Assembly: GCF_022213955.1 (NCBI RefSeq)
Contig: NZ_JAKNTW010000007.1
Location: 372,001 to 436,000, forward strand
DNA length: 64,000 nt
Direction: 5' to 3'
From: Dolomitihabitans soli
Lineage (GTDB): Bacteria > Actinomycetota > Actinomycetes > Streptosporangiales > Streptosporangiaceae
Every line of letters begins with the position of its first letter. Position 1 is the stretch's first letter. The translations under genes and the position numbers were made by a program. Shown in pieces: positions 42,465 through 51,590 of the stretch. The notes under the pieces were generated by a model. It was given only the letters and a program-made list of their open reading frames with translations. It ran no database searches and had not been told where the DNA came from.

Positions 42465-43795
42465 GGAGTCTCCTCGGGTTGATCGGCGAGATCGCCCAGC
42501 CGGATCGGCTGGGCGATGGGCCTGCGGGGAGGCTGCGGCGCCTCGCCCATGAGGCAGGCCACGGCGTAACCGCAGACACGGCCCTGGCACCAGCCCATGC
42601 CGGGCCTGGCCAGCAGCTTGATCGCGCGGGAGTCGAGCGCGCCGAGGTCACGGGCCTCGAGCACCCGCGCGTAGGGCACCTCCTCGCAGCGGCACACGAG
42701 TGTGCCGGGGCTCAGCCAGCCGCGCCAGCCGTCGCGCACCGGGTAGGCCCGCAGCAACGCCTCGGCGAACGCGGTCAGCCGTCTCCGCCGCCGGGCCAGC
42801 GCGGGCGCGGGCCGTGCCGTACGCCCGAGGTCCATCGCGACCGTACGGCCGGCGAGCAGGCCCTCGACCTCGGCCAGATCCGCGCCGCCCACACCGGTCG
42901 CCTCGCCCGCCGCGTAGACGCCGGGCACCGAGGTGCGCAGGCCGGCGTCCACCTCGACCACCGGGGAGCCGTCCACTCCGGGACGGGTGGCGCAGCCGAG
43001 CTGCACGGGCAGATCGAGCTGCGGGAGGAAGCCGTAGCCGACGGCCAGCGTGTCGCACTCGACGGTCCGCGTGGCGAGCGGCCGCCAGTCGCGGTCGAGC
43101 CGCGCCACGGTCACATGGGTCAGCCCGGTGTCGCCGTGCGCGGCGATCACGGCCTGCCCCGCGTGGAAGGGCACCCGGTGCCGCAGCAGCTCCAGCGCGT
43201 AGCCGGTCGCCTCCGCGACCTTCGCGGGCGCGGGCCTGGCCCGGCGGGCGATGCCCGTGAGCCGGTTGGCCTCGTACACCCCGGCCACGTCCGCCCCCGC
43301 CCCGGCCAGCCCGCTCGCCACCGGCAGCAGGAACGGCCCGGTGCCCGCGACCACGATCCGCCGCCCCGCCACCACCCGGTCCCCCTTGAGGAGCGCCTGC
43401 GCTCCCCCCGCCGTCAGCACCCCCGGCAGATCCCAGCCGGGGAAGGGCAGCGACCGGTCGTGCGCGCCCGTGGCGATCAGCAGGCGCCGCCCCCGCACCG
43501 TGCGGGGCCGCTCGTCCCGCTCACCGGCCAGGCAGTGTACGGCCAGCAAGTCGTCCTCACGCTGCACGGTCCACACCCGGTGCCGGGCGAGGACCGTAGC
43601 CCGGCCGGCCACCGCCGCGCGCAGCCGGGGGAACCGGCCGCGCAGGGGTTCGGCGCTGTGCGGATGGCGGAAGTACTGCCCGCCGAGCCGGGGTCCGCCG
43701 TCGACCAGCGCGACCCGCAGGCCCGCCAGGGCGGCCGCGGCGGCTCCGGCCATGCCCGCCGGTCCGCCACCGATCACCACCAGGTCATACGTCAT
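42461..43795 (-). CDS. D-hydroxyproline dehydrogenase alpha subunit (FAD/NAD-binding, BFD-like [2Fe-2S])
   Basis: A 444-aa flavoprotein. FAD motif VIGGGPAGMAGA (about 6-17), a second dinucleotide motif VVAGTGPFLLP (about 150-160), and a BFD-like C-terminal Fe-S domain with VCRCEEV (CxC) and GMGWCQGRVCGY (Cx4C). Such proteins are the alpha subunits of heterotrimeric amine or hydroxyproline dehydrogenases, as in sarcosine/octopine oxidase-like complexes. The neighbouring small ferredoxin-like and DAO-like genes supply the other two subunits. All junctions are 4-bp overlaps. Confidence 0.9.
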   Translation of the reverse strand: MTYDLVVIGGGPAGMAGAAAAALAGLRVALVDGGPRLGGQYFRHPHSAEPLRGRFPRLRAAVAGRATVLARHRVWTVQREDDLLAVHCLAGERDERPRTVRGRRLLIATGAHDRSLPFPGWDLPGVLTAGGAQALLKGDRVVAGRRIVVAGTGPFLLPVASGLAGAGADVAGVYEANRLTGIARRARPAPAKVAEATGYALELLRHRVPFHAGQAVIAAHGDTGLTHVTVARLDRDWRPLATRTVECDTLAVGYGFLPQLDLPVQLGCATRPGVDGSPVVEVDAGLRTSVPGVYAAGEATGVGGADLAEVEGLLAGRTVAMDLGRTARPAPALARRRRRLTAFAEALLRAYPVRDGWRGWLSPGTLVCRCEEVPYARVLEARDLGALDSRAIKLLARPGMGWCQGRVCGYAVACLMGEAPQPPRRPIAQPIRLGDLADQPEETP

Positions 43796-44046
43796 CCGGA
43801 GGTCACCTCGTCGCCCGGCAGGGCCTCGGTCTGGCAGGCGCGCAGGGAGGGCGTGCCGTTGACGGTGACCAGGCAGTCGAAGCACACCCCGATGCCGCAG
43901 AACAGCCCGCGCGGGCGCCCGCCGAACCGGGTGGTGCGCCAGGACCGGATGCCCGCCGCGTGCAGAACGGCGCCGATCGTCTGCCCCTGCCGGGCGGGCA
44001 CCGGCCCGCCGTCGAAGCTGATCTCGAATTCGGTCTCGTGTTTCAT
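43792..44046 (-). CDS. [2Fe-2S] gamma subunit of the dehydrogenase
   Basis: An 84-aa ferredoxin-like protein. The beta-grasp start FEISFDGGPVPARQGQTIGA leads to the cluster motif FCGIGVCFDCLV and a later RACQTEA (C-x4-C-x2-C-x12-C type). It transfers electrons between the flavin subunits. Only the 84-aa form starting MKHETEF is credible; upstream in-frame sequence is antisense to the next gene. Too short and too well placed to be anything but the third subunit. Confidence 0.9.
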   Translation of the reverse strand: MKHETEFEISFDGGPVPARQGQTIGAVLHAAGIRSWRTTRFGGRPRGLFCGIGVCFDCLVTVNGTPSLRACQTEALPGDEVTSG

Positions 44047-45164
44047 GAGGTCTCCCCGGCGAACCGGTCGGGCAGGAAGGGCCGCAGGTCCAGGCCGGTC
44101 TCGGCGCCGGTGAGGAGGCGGGCGACGAGGTGGCCGGTGGCGGGCGCGAGGCCGATGCCGGCGCCCTCGTGGCCGCAGGCGTGGTAGAGGCCGGGCGCTC
44201 TCGGGTCGGGGCCGATGACGGGGAGGTGGTCGGGGCAGTAGGGGCGGAATCCGCAGTAGGCGCGGATGAGGCGGGTGTCGGCCAGCACGGGGAACAGCTC
44301 GACCGCCTGGCGGGCCAGCGCGCGCAGCACGGGTATCGACAGGGTGCGGTCGAAGCCGACCCGTTCCCTGCTCGCGCCGATCAGCACGGTTCCGGACGGG
44401 GTGCCCTCCACCACGGCGCTGGACTCCAGGCCGGCCGAGTCGCTGGCCACGTTCGTCACGTAGGCGGCGGTGTAGACCTTGTGGCGGATCAGCGGCTCGG
44501 GCAGCGGCTCGGTGACGAGGACGAACCCGCGCCTGGGCAGGATCGGCAGCGGAGCCCCCGCGAGTTCGGCGATCTCCCCGGCCCAGGTGCCGGCGGCATT
44601 CACCACGGCCGCGGCGGGGATCTCGGCGCGGTCGGTGCGCACCCCGGTGACCCGGTCGCCGGAGCGGAGGAACCCGGTGACGGTCTCGCCTGTGCGCAGT
44701 TCCGGCGCGCCGTGCCGCAGCAGCCGCGCGGCGGCCAGCATCGGCTGGACCTGCGCGTCCTGCGGATAGAAGACGCCGCCGGCGAGCCCTGTGGCCAGGT
44801 GCGGCTCGTAGCGGGGCAGGTCCTCGGGGGCGACCACCTCGTGCTCGACCGCCTGCGCCCGCGCCAGCCCGGTGAGCGCCCGCTGCACCTCGCCGGTCTC
44901 GGCGACCACCAGCCCGCCCTTGGCCTCGAACTCGAAGCCGCCGAGCTCCGCCAGCTCCCGCCACAGGACGTTGGACAGCAGGGCCAGGTCGAGTTCGGGC
45001 CCCGGCTCCTTGTCCGAGACGAGCACGTTGCCCTCGCCCGCGCCGGTGGTGCCGCTCGCCACCGAGCCGCGCTCGACGACGGTGACCTCCAGGCCGGCGC
45101 GCGCCGCGTAGTAGGCGCAGGCCGCTCCGACGACCCCCGCGCCGATCACCACGACGTCCGGCAC
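44043..45164 (-). CDS. D-hydroxyproline dehydrogenase beta subunit (DAO-family FAD oxidoreductase)
   Basis: A 373-aa amine-oxidising flavoprotein. Begins with VVVIGAGVVGAACAYYAARAG, the FAD Rossmann motif, followed by ERGSVASGTTGAGEGN. It ends with the DAO pattern FRPYCPDHLPVIGPDPRAPGLY and CGHEGAGIGLAPATG. It would oxidise D-hydroxyproline at the C-N bond. GTG 45164 is chosen because AGGAGG ends 5 bases upstream; the GTG six bases earlier abuts the ribosome site. First gene of the hydroxyproline operon, divergent from ctaA. Confidence 0.92.
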   Translation of the reverse strand: MPDVVVIGAGVVGAACAYYAARAGLEVTVVERGSVASGTTGAGEGNVLVSDKEPGPELDLALLSNVLWRELAELGGFEFEAKGGLVVAETGEVQRALTGLARAQAVEHEVVAPEDLPRYEPHLATGLAGGVFYPQDAQVQPMLAAARLLRHGAPELRTGETVTGFLRSGDRVTGVRTDRAEIPAAAVVNAAGTWAGEIAELAGAPLPILPRRGFVLVTEPLPEPLIRHKVYTAAYVTNVASDSAGLESSAVVEGTPSGTVLIGASRERVGFDRTLSIPVLRALARQAVELFPVLADTRLIRAYCGFRPYCPDHLPVIGPDPRAPGLYHACGHEGAGIGLAPATGHLVARLLTGAETGLDLRPFLPDRFAGETS

Positions 45165-45180
45165 ACGCACCTCCTAGTAA

Positions 45181-45191
45181 TATGTCACATA
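45181..45191. promoter_or_regulatory. Palindrome before the hydroxyproline operon
   Basis: TATGTCACATA, an 11-bp odd dyad 17 bp before the first gene. Its TGTGACAT core recurs at 27974-27981 before the ornithine-cyclodeaminase/GntR pair, so the FCD regulator at 26230 is a candidate binder. Weak evidence. Confidence 0.4.
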
Positions 45192-45258
45192 CCTTAGCGC
45201 GAAACGGGCACTCCGGGAAGACGGGGCGTCGGCGGGACCGCGGTCCCGGCCGCCTACG

Positions 45259-46251
45259 ATGTGTGCCGTGACCCGCCTCATCGACGTCCCACGCGACCGC
45301 GCGAGGACCCTCTTCCACTCGTTCTGGTCGCCCACCGCCGACACGGTGCGCCGCTGGGCGGTGACGGCGATCGTGTTCAACACCGTGATCACCGTGACCG
45401 GCGCCGTGGTGCGGGTCACCGGCTCCGGCCTCGGCTGCCCCACCTGGCCTCGCTGCACACCCGACAGTTTCACCCCGGTCGCGCACCCCGAGCACTCGAT
45501 GATGAACACGTTGATCGAGTTCGGTAACCGGCTGCTGAGCTTCGTGGTCCTGGTGGCGGCCGTCGCGTGCGTGGTGGCCGCCCTGCGGCTGGCCGCGCGC
45601 CGCCGCGACCTGGTGCGCCTGGCCTGGCTGCAACTCATCGGCGTCCTCTTCCAGGCGATGTGGGGCGGGATCGTGGTGCGTTCCCTGCTCAACCCGGTGA
45701 CCGTGAGCGTGCACTTCGTGGTCTCCATCGGCCTGATCGCCGCCTGCTACGCCCTGTACGCGCGGTCGGTCGAGGGCGACGCCAAGCCGGTCGCGCTGGT
45801 GCACCGTCACCTCCGCACCCTCGGGTTCGCGCTGGTCGCGGCCGTGGCCGTGCTGCTGGTCGCGGGAGTGGTGGTGACCGGCACCGGGCCGCACTCCGGT
45901 GACGTGGCGGCCTCCAGGTTCGACTTCGACATCGAGACCGTCGCCCGGCTGCACGCCGACATCGTGTACGTCGTGGTCGGCATGACGTTCGCGCTGCTGC
46001 TCGGGCTGCACGTGACCGACGCCCCGGGCCGGGTCCGGCGGGCGGCGCTGCTGCTGTTCGGCGTGGAGCTCGCCCAGGGCGTCATCGGCTACGTCCAGTA
46101 CTTCACGGCCGTCCCCGCGACGCTCGTCGCCATGCACGTGGTCGGCGCGACGCTGGTGTGGATCGCGACCCTCCGGGTGGTCTATATGATGCGATCATGT
46201 GGCCCGCTCGGGACCCCGGCCACGCAGCCGCTCGACGCCGTCCCCGTCTGA
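45259..46251 (+). CDS. ctaA: Heme A synthase (COX15/CtaA)
   Basis: A 330-aa, eight-helix membrane protein converting heme O to heme A for cytochrome c oxidase. TGAVVRVTGSGLGCPTWPRC near 45-64 is the CtaA signature with the extracellular cysteine pair region; heme-ligand histidines appear in VSVHFVVS, ARLHADIVY and AMHVVGATL. ATG 45259 has no ribosome site; TACGAT at 45255-45260 stands 7 bases before an in-frame GTG (45268), so a leaderless GTG start is plausible. In relatives it lies next to the ABC pair found here at 17.9-19.6 kb. Confidence 0.94.
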   Translation: MCAVTRLIDVPRDRARTLFHSFWSPTADTVRRWAVTAIVFNTVITVTGAVVRVTGSGLGCPTWPRCTPDSFTPVAHPEHSMMNTLIEFGNRLLSFVVLVAAVACVVAALRLAARRRDLVRLAWLQLIGVLFQAMWGGIVVRSLLNPVTVSVHFVVSIGLIAACYALYARSVEGDAKPVALVHRHLRTLGFALVAAVAVLLVAGVVVTGTGPHSGDVAASRFDFDIETVARLHADIVYVVVGMTFALLLGLHVTDAPGRVRRAALLLFGVELAQGVIGYVQYFTAVPATLVAMHVVGATLVWIATLRVVYMMRSCGPLGTPATQPLDAVPV

Positions 46252-46310
46252 GGGACGCATCTGAGGGACCCGTGTGCGGAACCCGTCCGAGGAGCCCGTC
46301 TGAGGAACAT
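46246..46310 (+). repeat. Five tandem 13-bp repeats carrying Shine-Dalgarno-like cores
   Basis: Five 13-bp units in perfect register from the ctaA stop codon (inside unit 1) to the first bases of the next start codon (in unit 5). Units have the form GTCTGAGGAACCC with variation; cores are GAGGGA, GAGGGA, GCGGAA, GAGGAG and GAGGAA. The last core serves the downstream ATG. Confidence 0.75.
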
Positions 46311-46989
46311 GCGACTGCCCGCACGCGCCGTTCTGCGCCGCCTCTTCCAGTGCGCCGTACTGCTCAGCCTGCTCGTCCTCGCGCCGATCACCTGGGTCTG
46401 GCTCGCCAGTTCCGGCCACCGGGTCATCGCCGAGGAGACGCCGCGCTGGATCGAGGAGGTGCCGGCCGCGCCGGTCGCCCTGGTCCTCGGCGCGGGAGTC
46501 CGCGGCGAGCGGCCCACCCCCATGCTGGCCAGGCGTCTCGACATCACCGCCGCGCTCTACCACGCGGGCAAGGTCCGCGCGATCCTGCTGTCGGGCGACA
46601 ACGGGCGTGCGGGCTACGACGAGCCGACCGTGATGCGCGACTACCTCCTCGCCAAGGGCGTGCCCGGCGAGCAGGTGGTCCTCGACTACGCCGGCTTCGA
46701 CACCTGGGACTCCTGCGTCCGGGCCCGGCAGGTGTTCGGCGCCCGGCGCCTCACCGTGGTCACCCAGGTCTTCCACCTGCCCAGAGCCGTGACGCTCTGC
46801 CGTACGGCCGGCATCGAGACGTTCGGGGTCGGCGACGACTCGGCCGGGCGGTGGTCCGCCACCTACGTCTACGCGATGAGGGAGTTCGTCGCCTCGGCCA
46901 AGGGGTTCCTGGACTCGGTGGTGCTGCGCTCGCAGCCTCGCTTCCCGGGGCCGCGGGAGACCTCGCTGGAGCACGCCCTGACCCGCTGA
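46309..46989 (+). CDS. DUF218/SanA-YdcF-like membrane-anchored protein
   Basis: A 226-aa protein with one N-terminal membrane helix (about 12-34) and an external DUF218 domain: VALVLGAGVRGERPTPMLARRLD (about 56-78), ILLSGDN, and later TWDSCVRARQVF with VVTQVFHLPRA. This family includes SanA (vancomycin barrier) and ElyC, linked to envelope and peptidoglycan upkeep; activity unknown. The ATG is reached through the 13-bp repeats. Probably co-transcribed with ctaA. Confidence 0.9.
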   Translation: MRLPARAVLRRLFQCAVLLSLLVLAPITWVWLASSGHRVIAEETPRWIEEVPAAPVALVLGAGVRGERPTPMLARRLDITAALYHAGKVRAILLSGDNGRAGYDEPTVMRDYLLAKGVPGEQVVLDYAGFDTWDSCVRARQVFGARRLTVVTQVFHLPRAVTLCRTAGIETFGVGDDSAGRWSATYVYAMREFVASAKGFLDSVVLRSQPRFPGPRETSLEHALTR

Positions 46990-46999
46990 GCGAGAGGGC

Positions 47000-48157
47000 T
47001 CACGGCGTGGGGCGGTGTCCCCAGCGGCCCGCGGGCGCGGGGAACCGCTCCCTGGCCGCCCGCATGCACTCCAGCAACGCCTGCTGCTCCTGCCGGAACG
47101 TCTCCTCGCCGATCGCCCGGCGCGAGGCGCGTTCGTGCAGCAGGCCGAGCTCGGTGGCGGCGAGCTGGTAGTCGTTCATCGCGCGCAGCCCCGGCCGTCT
47201 GCCGTGGGTCTTGGCCCACTGCCGGGCCTGCCGCCTGGCGGGCAGCGAGGAGAGCATGTTCACGTCGGCGGGCGTGATCAGCCCGGTGGGCTGGTAGGGC
47301 GGCAGATAGCGCTGGAGCAGCGCGACGATCCGCCGCCGGTCCCGCACCACCACGCCGATGAGCACGAACAGCACGATCATCAGCACCAGGTAGGCCAGGG
47401 CGAGCCCGCCGAAACCGCTGTAGGAGGCGAGCCCGTTCCACAGGCCGTGCAGCAGCATCGCGCCGATCCACCCGGCCACCACGATGCCCACCCGGCCCGG
47501 CCCCTGCCGCCTGGCGGCCACCGCGACGGCCACCCCGATCATCGAGGTGAACAACGGATGGGCGAACGGCGACAACACCCCGCGCAGGACCACCGTGACC
47601 GCGAGCCCCTGCACGCCGAGCGGCCCGTCCTGGGCGGCGACGTAGTAACTGACGTTCTCCGACATGGCGAACCCCAGGCCCACCATGCTGGCGTAGATGA
47701 TGCCGTCGGTCGGCCCGTCCAGCTCCTGCCTGCGGAACCGCAGCAGGCCGAGCAGCACCAGCCCCTTCATCGTCTCCTCCACGACGGGCGCCCCGAACGT
47801 CGCCGCGATGCTCCTGGCGTCGTCGAAGTGCAGGTCGGCCGCCTGCTCGATGTAGAGCAGCCCGAAGGAGTTGATGACGCCCGCGACCAGCACGGCGATG
47901 CCCGCGCCCCAGGCGAAGGCGAAGATCAGGTTGCTGCGCGGCTCGGGTTCCATCCGGTCCAGCGCCAGCACCGCCGCCAGCAGCAGCGGCACCGGCGCGA
48001 TGGCGAGGATCAACGCGATGACGAACCGCACCGGGTCGCCGTCGAGCACGTCGAACGAGAACGACGCCAGCGCGCAGAGCCCCGCCACGATGAGCCCGAT
48101 GATCAGACCGACGGACGGGCGCTCCCGCAGCACCCAACGAGGATCATGGCTCGTCAT
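47000..48157 (-). CDS. PrsW-family intramembrane protease
   Basis: A 385-aa membrane protein with about eight helices and a soluble C-terminal tail from about residue 265. PrsW/CAAX-like motifs: VVEETMKGLVLLG (EExxK, about 118-130), FAMSENVSYY (about 157-166), SPFAHPLFTS and LLHGLWN with the conserved His residues. PrsW cleaves anti-sigma factors in Bacillus; the actinobacterial target is unknown. The tail, rich in Arg/Gln, is not typical of the Bacillus protein. The ATG 48157 is preceded by no strong ribosome site. Confidence 0.92.
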   Translation of the reverse strand: MTSHDPRWVLRERPSVGLIIGLIVAGLCALASFSFDVLDGDPVRFVIALILAIAPVPLLLAAVLALDRMEPEPRSNLIFAFAWGAGIAVLVAGVINSFGLLYIEQAADLHFDDARSIAATFGAPVVEETMKGLVLLGLLRFRRQELDGPTDGIIYASMVGLGFAMSENVSYYVAAQDGPLGVQGLAVTVVLRGVLSPFAHPLFTSMIGVAVAVAARRQGPGRVGIVVAGWIGAMLLHGLWNGLASYSGFGGLALAYLVLMIVLFVLIGVVVRDRRRIVALLQRYLPPYQPTGLITPADVNMLSSLPARRQARQWAKTHGRRPGLRAMNDYQLAATELGLLHERASRRAIGEETFRQEQQALLECMRAARERFPAPAGRWGHRPTP

Positions 48158-48207
48158 GTGGCGAGCGTAACTGATCAGCCACCACCTGTCCGCCCCCGGC
48201 GAGGAGG

Positions 48208-49170
48208 TCAGACGAGCAGGGAGTCGATCGCAACGGCGAGGAAGAGCAACGCGAGGTACGCGTTGGACCAGTGGAAGAAGCGCATCGGCCGCAGCTCGAC
48301 ACCGGTCTTGCCGGCGTTGACCCGGGCGAGCAGGCGGTGGACCTCCCACAGGCAGGCCGCGCCGAGCACGGCGGCCACGATGGGATACAACAGCGTGGTG
48401 CCGGCGACCGGCCACAGCAGCAGCGAGCAGAGCACGGTCGCCCAGGTGTAGGCGATGCTCTCCAGGACCACGCGGCGCTCGGTGGCCACCACGGGGAGCA
48501 TCGGCACCTCGGCCGCCGCGTAGTCCTCCTTGTAGCGCATCGCCAGCGTCCAGGTGTGCGGCGGCGTCCAGAAGAACACCACGCCGAACAGCACCACCGG
48601 CGCCCAGTCGAGGCCGCCGGTGATCCCCGCCCAGCCGATCAGCACCGGCATGCATCCCGCGATGCCACCCCACACCACGTTCTGCGAGGTGCGGCGCTTC
48701 AGGAGCAGGGAGTAGACGAACACGTAGAACAGGATCGCCGCGAGCGAGAGGCCACCCGCCAGCCAGTTCACCGACAGGCCGAGCCCCACGGTGGCCAGGG
48801 CGCCGAGCACGATTCCGAAGATCAGCGCACCGGTGGGCGACACCTGGTGCCGGGCCAGCGGCCGGCGCCTGGTGCGGCGCATCGCGGCGTCGATGTCACG
48901 GTCGATGTAGCAGTTGAGCGCGTTGGCGCTGCCCGCCGACAGGGTACCGAACACCAGGGTGGCGACGGCCGCCCACAGGTCGGGCAGGCCACGGGCCGCG
49001 AGGAACATCACCGGAAGGGTGGTGATCAGCAGAAGCTCGATGATCCGCGGCTTGGTCAGCGCGACGTAAGCCTTGATCAGAGCGCCCAGAGAGCGGGGCG
49101 TCTCCTGAGGACGCGCCGCCGGGGCGGTCCCCGCAGGGACCGTCGAGGGCTTATTCGTCAGCACCGTCAA
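48208..49170 (-). CDS. ctaB: Heme O synthase (protoheme IX farnesyltransferase)
   Basis: A 320-aa UbiA-family membrane prenyltransferase adding farnesyl to heme B. The Asp-rich motif [22 protein letters not shown] (near 85-106; NxxxDxxxD) and the second loop [16 protein letters not shown] (near 215-230) are present, over eight to nine helices. The likely start is TTG 49170 with GGAAG 5-6 bases upstream; GTG 49164 is possible. It produces the substrate of CtaA, encoded 2 kb away, and is divergent from tkt as in other actinobacteria. Confidence 0.94.
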   Translation of the reverse strand: MTVLTNKPSTVPAGTAPAARPQETPRSLGALIKAYVALTKPRIIELLLITTLPVMFLAARGLPDLWAAVATLVFGTLSAGSANALNCYIDRDIDAAMRRTRRRPLARHQVSPTGALIFGIVLGALATVGLGLSVNWLAGGLSLAAILFYVFVYSLLLKRRTSQNVVWGGIAGCMPVLIGWAGITGGLDWAPVVLFGVVFFWTPPHTWTLAMRYKEDYAAAEVPMLPVVATERRVVLESIAYTWATVLCSLLLWPVAGTTLLYPIVAAVLGAACLWEVHRLLARVNAGKTGVELRPMRFFHWSNAYLALLFLAVAIDSLLV

Positions 49171-49476
49171 GGCGCTTCCAGCACGTGCGGGGTCAACGCG
49201 TAACCTCTGATTAGAGCGGATCCGTGGAATGCGGGCACCAGCCAGCTTGGAGACTCACTGTAGTCCCAGGTATGGCCGGTCCCCGTTCGGGGGGCGGGGC
49301 TCGCGTGGCGAGATGCCTCACACCGGGCATCTCCCCCGTGCCGATCGCCGGTCCTCCCGCGCGAGCCGCGCCGGGTGGGCTACGCAACGGTAGCAAGGTC
49401 AACCCGTTAGGGTCCGGTGTGGGCGGGAAACGCCAAACCGGCGCCATCATCACAACAAGATCCGGAGATCGAGCAG
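49171..49476. promoter_or_regulatory. Divergent ctaB-tkt control region
   Basis: 306 bp without a gene. Visible: a GC-rich hairpin-prone stretch around 49270-49310 and a candidate tkt -10 element TAGGGT (49408-49413) with a leader of about 55 nt to the TTG start. I see no clear -35 element or named operator. Confidence 0.4.
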
Positions 49477-51588
49477 TTGAGCAGCGAACGAGTGCCAGCC
49501 CTTGAATGGAGCGACCTCGATCGGCGGTCCGTCGACGTCGTACGGGCCCTGGCGATGGACGCGGTCGAGAAAGCCGGCTCGGGACACCCCGGCACCGCGA
49601 TGAGCCTGGCTCCCGCCGCATACCTGCTTTTCCAGCGCACCATGCGGCACGATCCCTCAGACGCGATGTGGGCGGGGCGGGACAGGTTCGTCCTGTCGTG
49701 CGGCCACTCGAGCCTGACCCTCTACATCCAGCTCTACCTCTCCGGCTACGGCCTGACGGTGGAGGACCTCAGCATGCTGCGGCAGTGGGACAGTCTCACG
49801 CCCGGCCACCCTGAGCACGGTCACACGGTCGGCGTCGAGACCACCACCGGCCCGCTCGGCCAGGGCATCGGCAACGCGGTCGGCATGGCCATGGCGGCCC
49901 GCCGCGAGCGCGGCCTGTTCGACCCCGACGCCGAGCCGGGCACCAGCCCCTTCGACCACCGAATCTGGTGCTTCGCCTCCGACGGTGACATCGAGGAGGG
50001 CCTCAGCCACGAGGTCAGCGCGCTCGCCGGCCACCAGCAGCTCGGCAACCTCACCGTCCTGTACGACAGCAACCACATCTCCATCGAGGACGACACGCAG
50101 ATCGCCCTGTCGGAGGACGTGGCCAAGCGCTACGAGGCGTACGGCTGGCACGTCGTCTCCGTCGACTGGACCGCCGGCGGCAAGTACGAGGAGGACGTCC
50201 AGGCGCTGCACCAGGCCATGGAGGCCGCGCGCGAGGAGACGACCAAGCCGACCCTGATCAAGCTGCGCACCATCATCGGCTGGCCCTCTCCCGGCAAGCA
50301 GAACACCGGCAAGATCCACGGTGCCGCGCTCGGCGCCGACGAGGTCGCGGCCACCAAGAAGGTCCTCGGCCTCGACCCGGCCAGGAGCTTCGAGGTGCCG
50401 CAGGACGTGCTCGACCACTCCCGTGAGGTGGTCGCCCGGGGCCGGGCGGCCCACGCCGAGTGGGAGAAGTCCTACCAGAGCTGGCGATCGGCCAACCCCG
50501 AGCGCGCCGCGGAGTTCGACCGGATCGACGCGCGCAGGCTCCCCGACGGGTGGGACAGGGCGCTGCCGACCTTCGAGACCGGCGCCTCCATCGCCACCCG
50601 CAAGGCGTCCGGCGAGGTGCTCAGCGCGCTCGCGCCGGTCCTGCCCGAGCTGTGGGGCGGCTCCGCCGACCTGGCCGAGTCCAACAACACCACGATGAAG
50701 GGCGAGCCGTCCTTCATCCCCGAGGAGTTCCAGACCAAGGCGTTCCCCGGGCACAAGTACGGCAGGACCCTGCACTTCGGCATCCGCGAGCACGGCATGG
50801 GCTCGATCCTCAACGGCATCGCCCTGCACGGCGGCACCCGCCCCTACGGCGGCACCTTCCTGGTGTTCAGCGACTACATGCGCCCCGCCGTACGGCTGGC
50901 CGCGCTGATGAAGCTGCCCGTCACCTATGTCTGGACCCACGACTCCATCGGGCTGGGCGAGGACGGCCCGACCCACCAGCCGGTGGAGCACCTGTGGGCG
51001 CTGCGTGCGATCCCCGGCCTCGACGTGGTCCGCCCCGCCGACGCCAACGAGACCGCCGCGGCGTGGAAGATCGTGCTCCAGCACACCGACCGGCCGGCGG
51101 CGCTGGCCCTGACCCGGCAGAACCTGCCGGTCTACGAGGGCACCGCCGACGCCGCGAAGGTCGCCAGGGGCGGTTACATCCTGCATGACGCCTCCGACGG
51201 GCAGCCGAAGGTGATCCTCATCGGCACCGGCAGCGAGGTGCATCTCGCCGTGGAGGCCCGCGAGCGGCTGGAGGCCGAGGGCGTCCCCACCCGTGTCGTG
51301 TCGATGCCCTGCGTGGAGTGGTACACCGCGCAGGACACCGCCTACCGGCAGTCCGTGCTGCCCCGCTCGGTCCGGGCCCGCGTCGCGGTGGAAGCGGGAA
51401 TCGCGCTGGGCTGGCGGGAGTTCGTAGGTGAAGACGGGGAAGTACTCAGCCTGGAGCACTTCGGTGCGTCAGCGCCGTACAAGACCCTGTTCGAACAGTT
51501 CGGCCTCACCGCCGACCGGGTGGTGGCGGCCGCGAGGGCCAGCCTCGCCAGGACCGGGGCCGACAAGGGCGAGACGACGGGAAACTGA
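49477..51588 (+). CDS. tkt: Transketolase
   Basis: A 703-aa ThDP enzyme of the non-oxidative pentose-phosphate pathway. [11 protein letters not shown] at the N-terminus, the ThDP/metal motif in the actinobacterial form ASDGDIEEG (the first Gly of the usual GDG is Ser), NHISIEDD 30 residues on, and the C-terminal domain [19 protein letters not shown] are all present. The TTG at 49477 (MSSERV) has GGAG 10 bases upstream and fits homologue length; a GTG 60 bases upstream would add 20 residues. First gene of the six-gene operon. Confidence 0.96.
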   Translation: MSSERVPALEWSDLDRRSVDVVRALAMDAVEKAGSGHPGTAMSLAPAAYLLFQRTMRHDPSDAMWAGRDRFVLSCGHSSLTLYIQLYLSGYGLTVEDLSMLRQWDSLTPGHPEHGHTVGVETTTGPLGQGIGNAVGMAMAARRERGLFDPDAEPGTSPFDHRIWCFASDGDIEEGLSHEVSALAGHQQLGNLTVLYDSNHISIEDDTQIALSEDVAKRYEAYGWHVVSVDWTAGGKYEEDVQALHQAMEAAREETTKPTLIKLRTIIGWPSPGKQNTGKIHGAALGADEVAATKKVLGLDPARSFEVPQDVLDHSREVVARGRAAHAEWEKSYQSWRSANPERAAEFDRIDARRLPDGWDRALPTFETGASIATRKASGEVLSALAPVLPELWGGSADLAESNNTTMKGEPSFIPEEFQTKAFPGHKYGRTLHFGIREHGMGSILNGIALHGGTRPYGGTFLVFSDYMRPAVRLAALMKLPVTYVWTHDSIGLGEDGPTHQPVEHLWALRAIPGLDVVRPADANETAAAWKIVLQHTDRPAALALTRQNLPVYEGTADAAKVARGGYILHDASDGQPKVILIGTGSEVHLAVEARERLEAEGVPTRVVSMPCVEWYTAQDTAYRQSVLPRSVRARVAVEAGIALGWREFVGEDGEVLSLEHFGASAPYKTLFEQFGLTADRVVAAARASLARTGADKGETTGN

Positions 51589-51590
51589 TC

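Noticed and set aside
44047-46137. Very long form of the 84-aa ferredoxin
   Set aside because: Upstream part is antisense or out of frame to the DAO gene and ctaA; the ATG overlaps the upstream stop by 4 bp like its neighbours.
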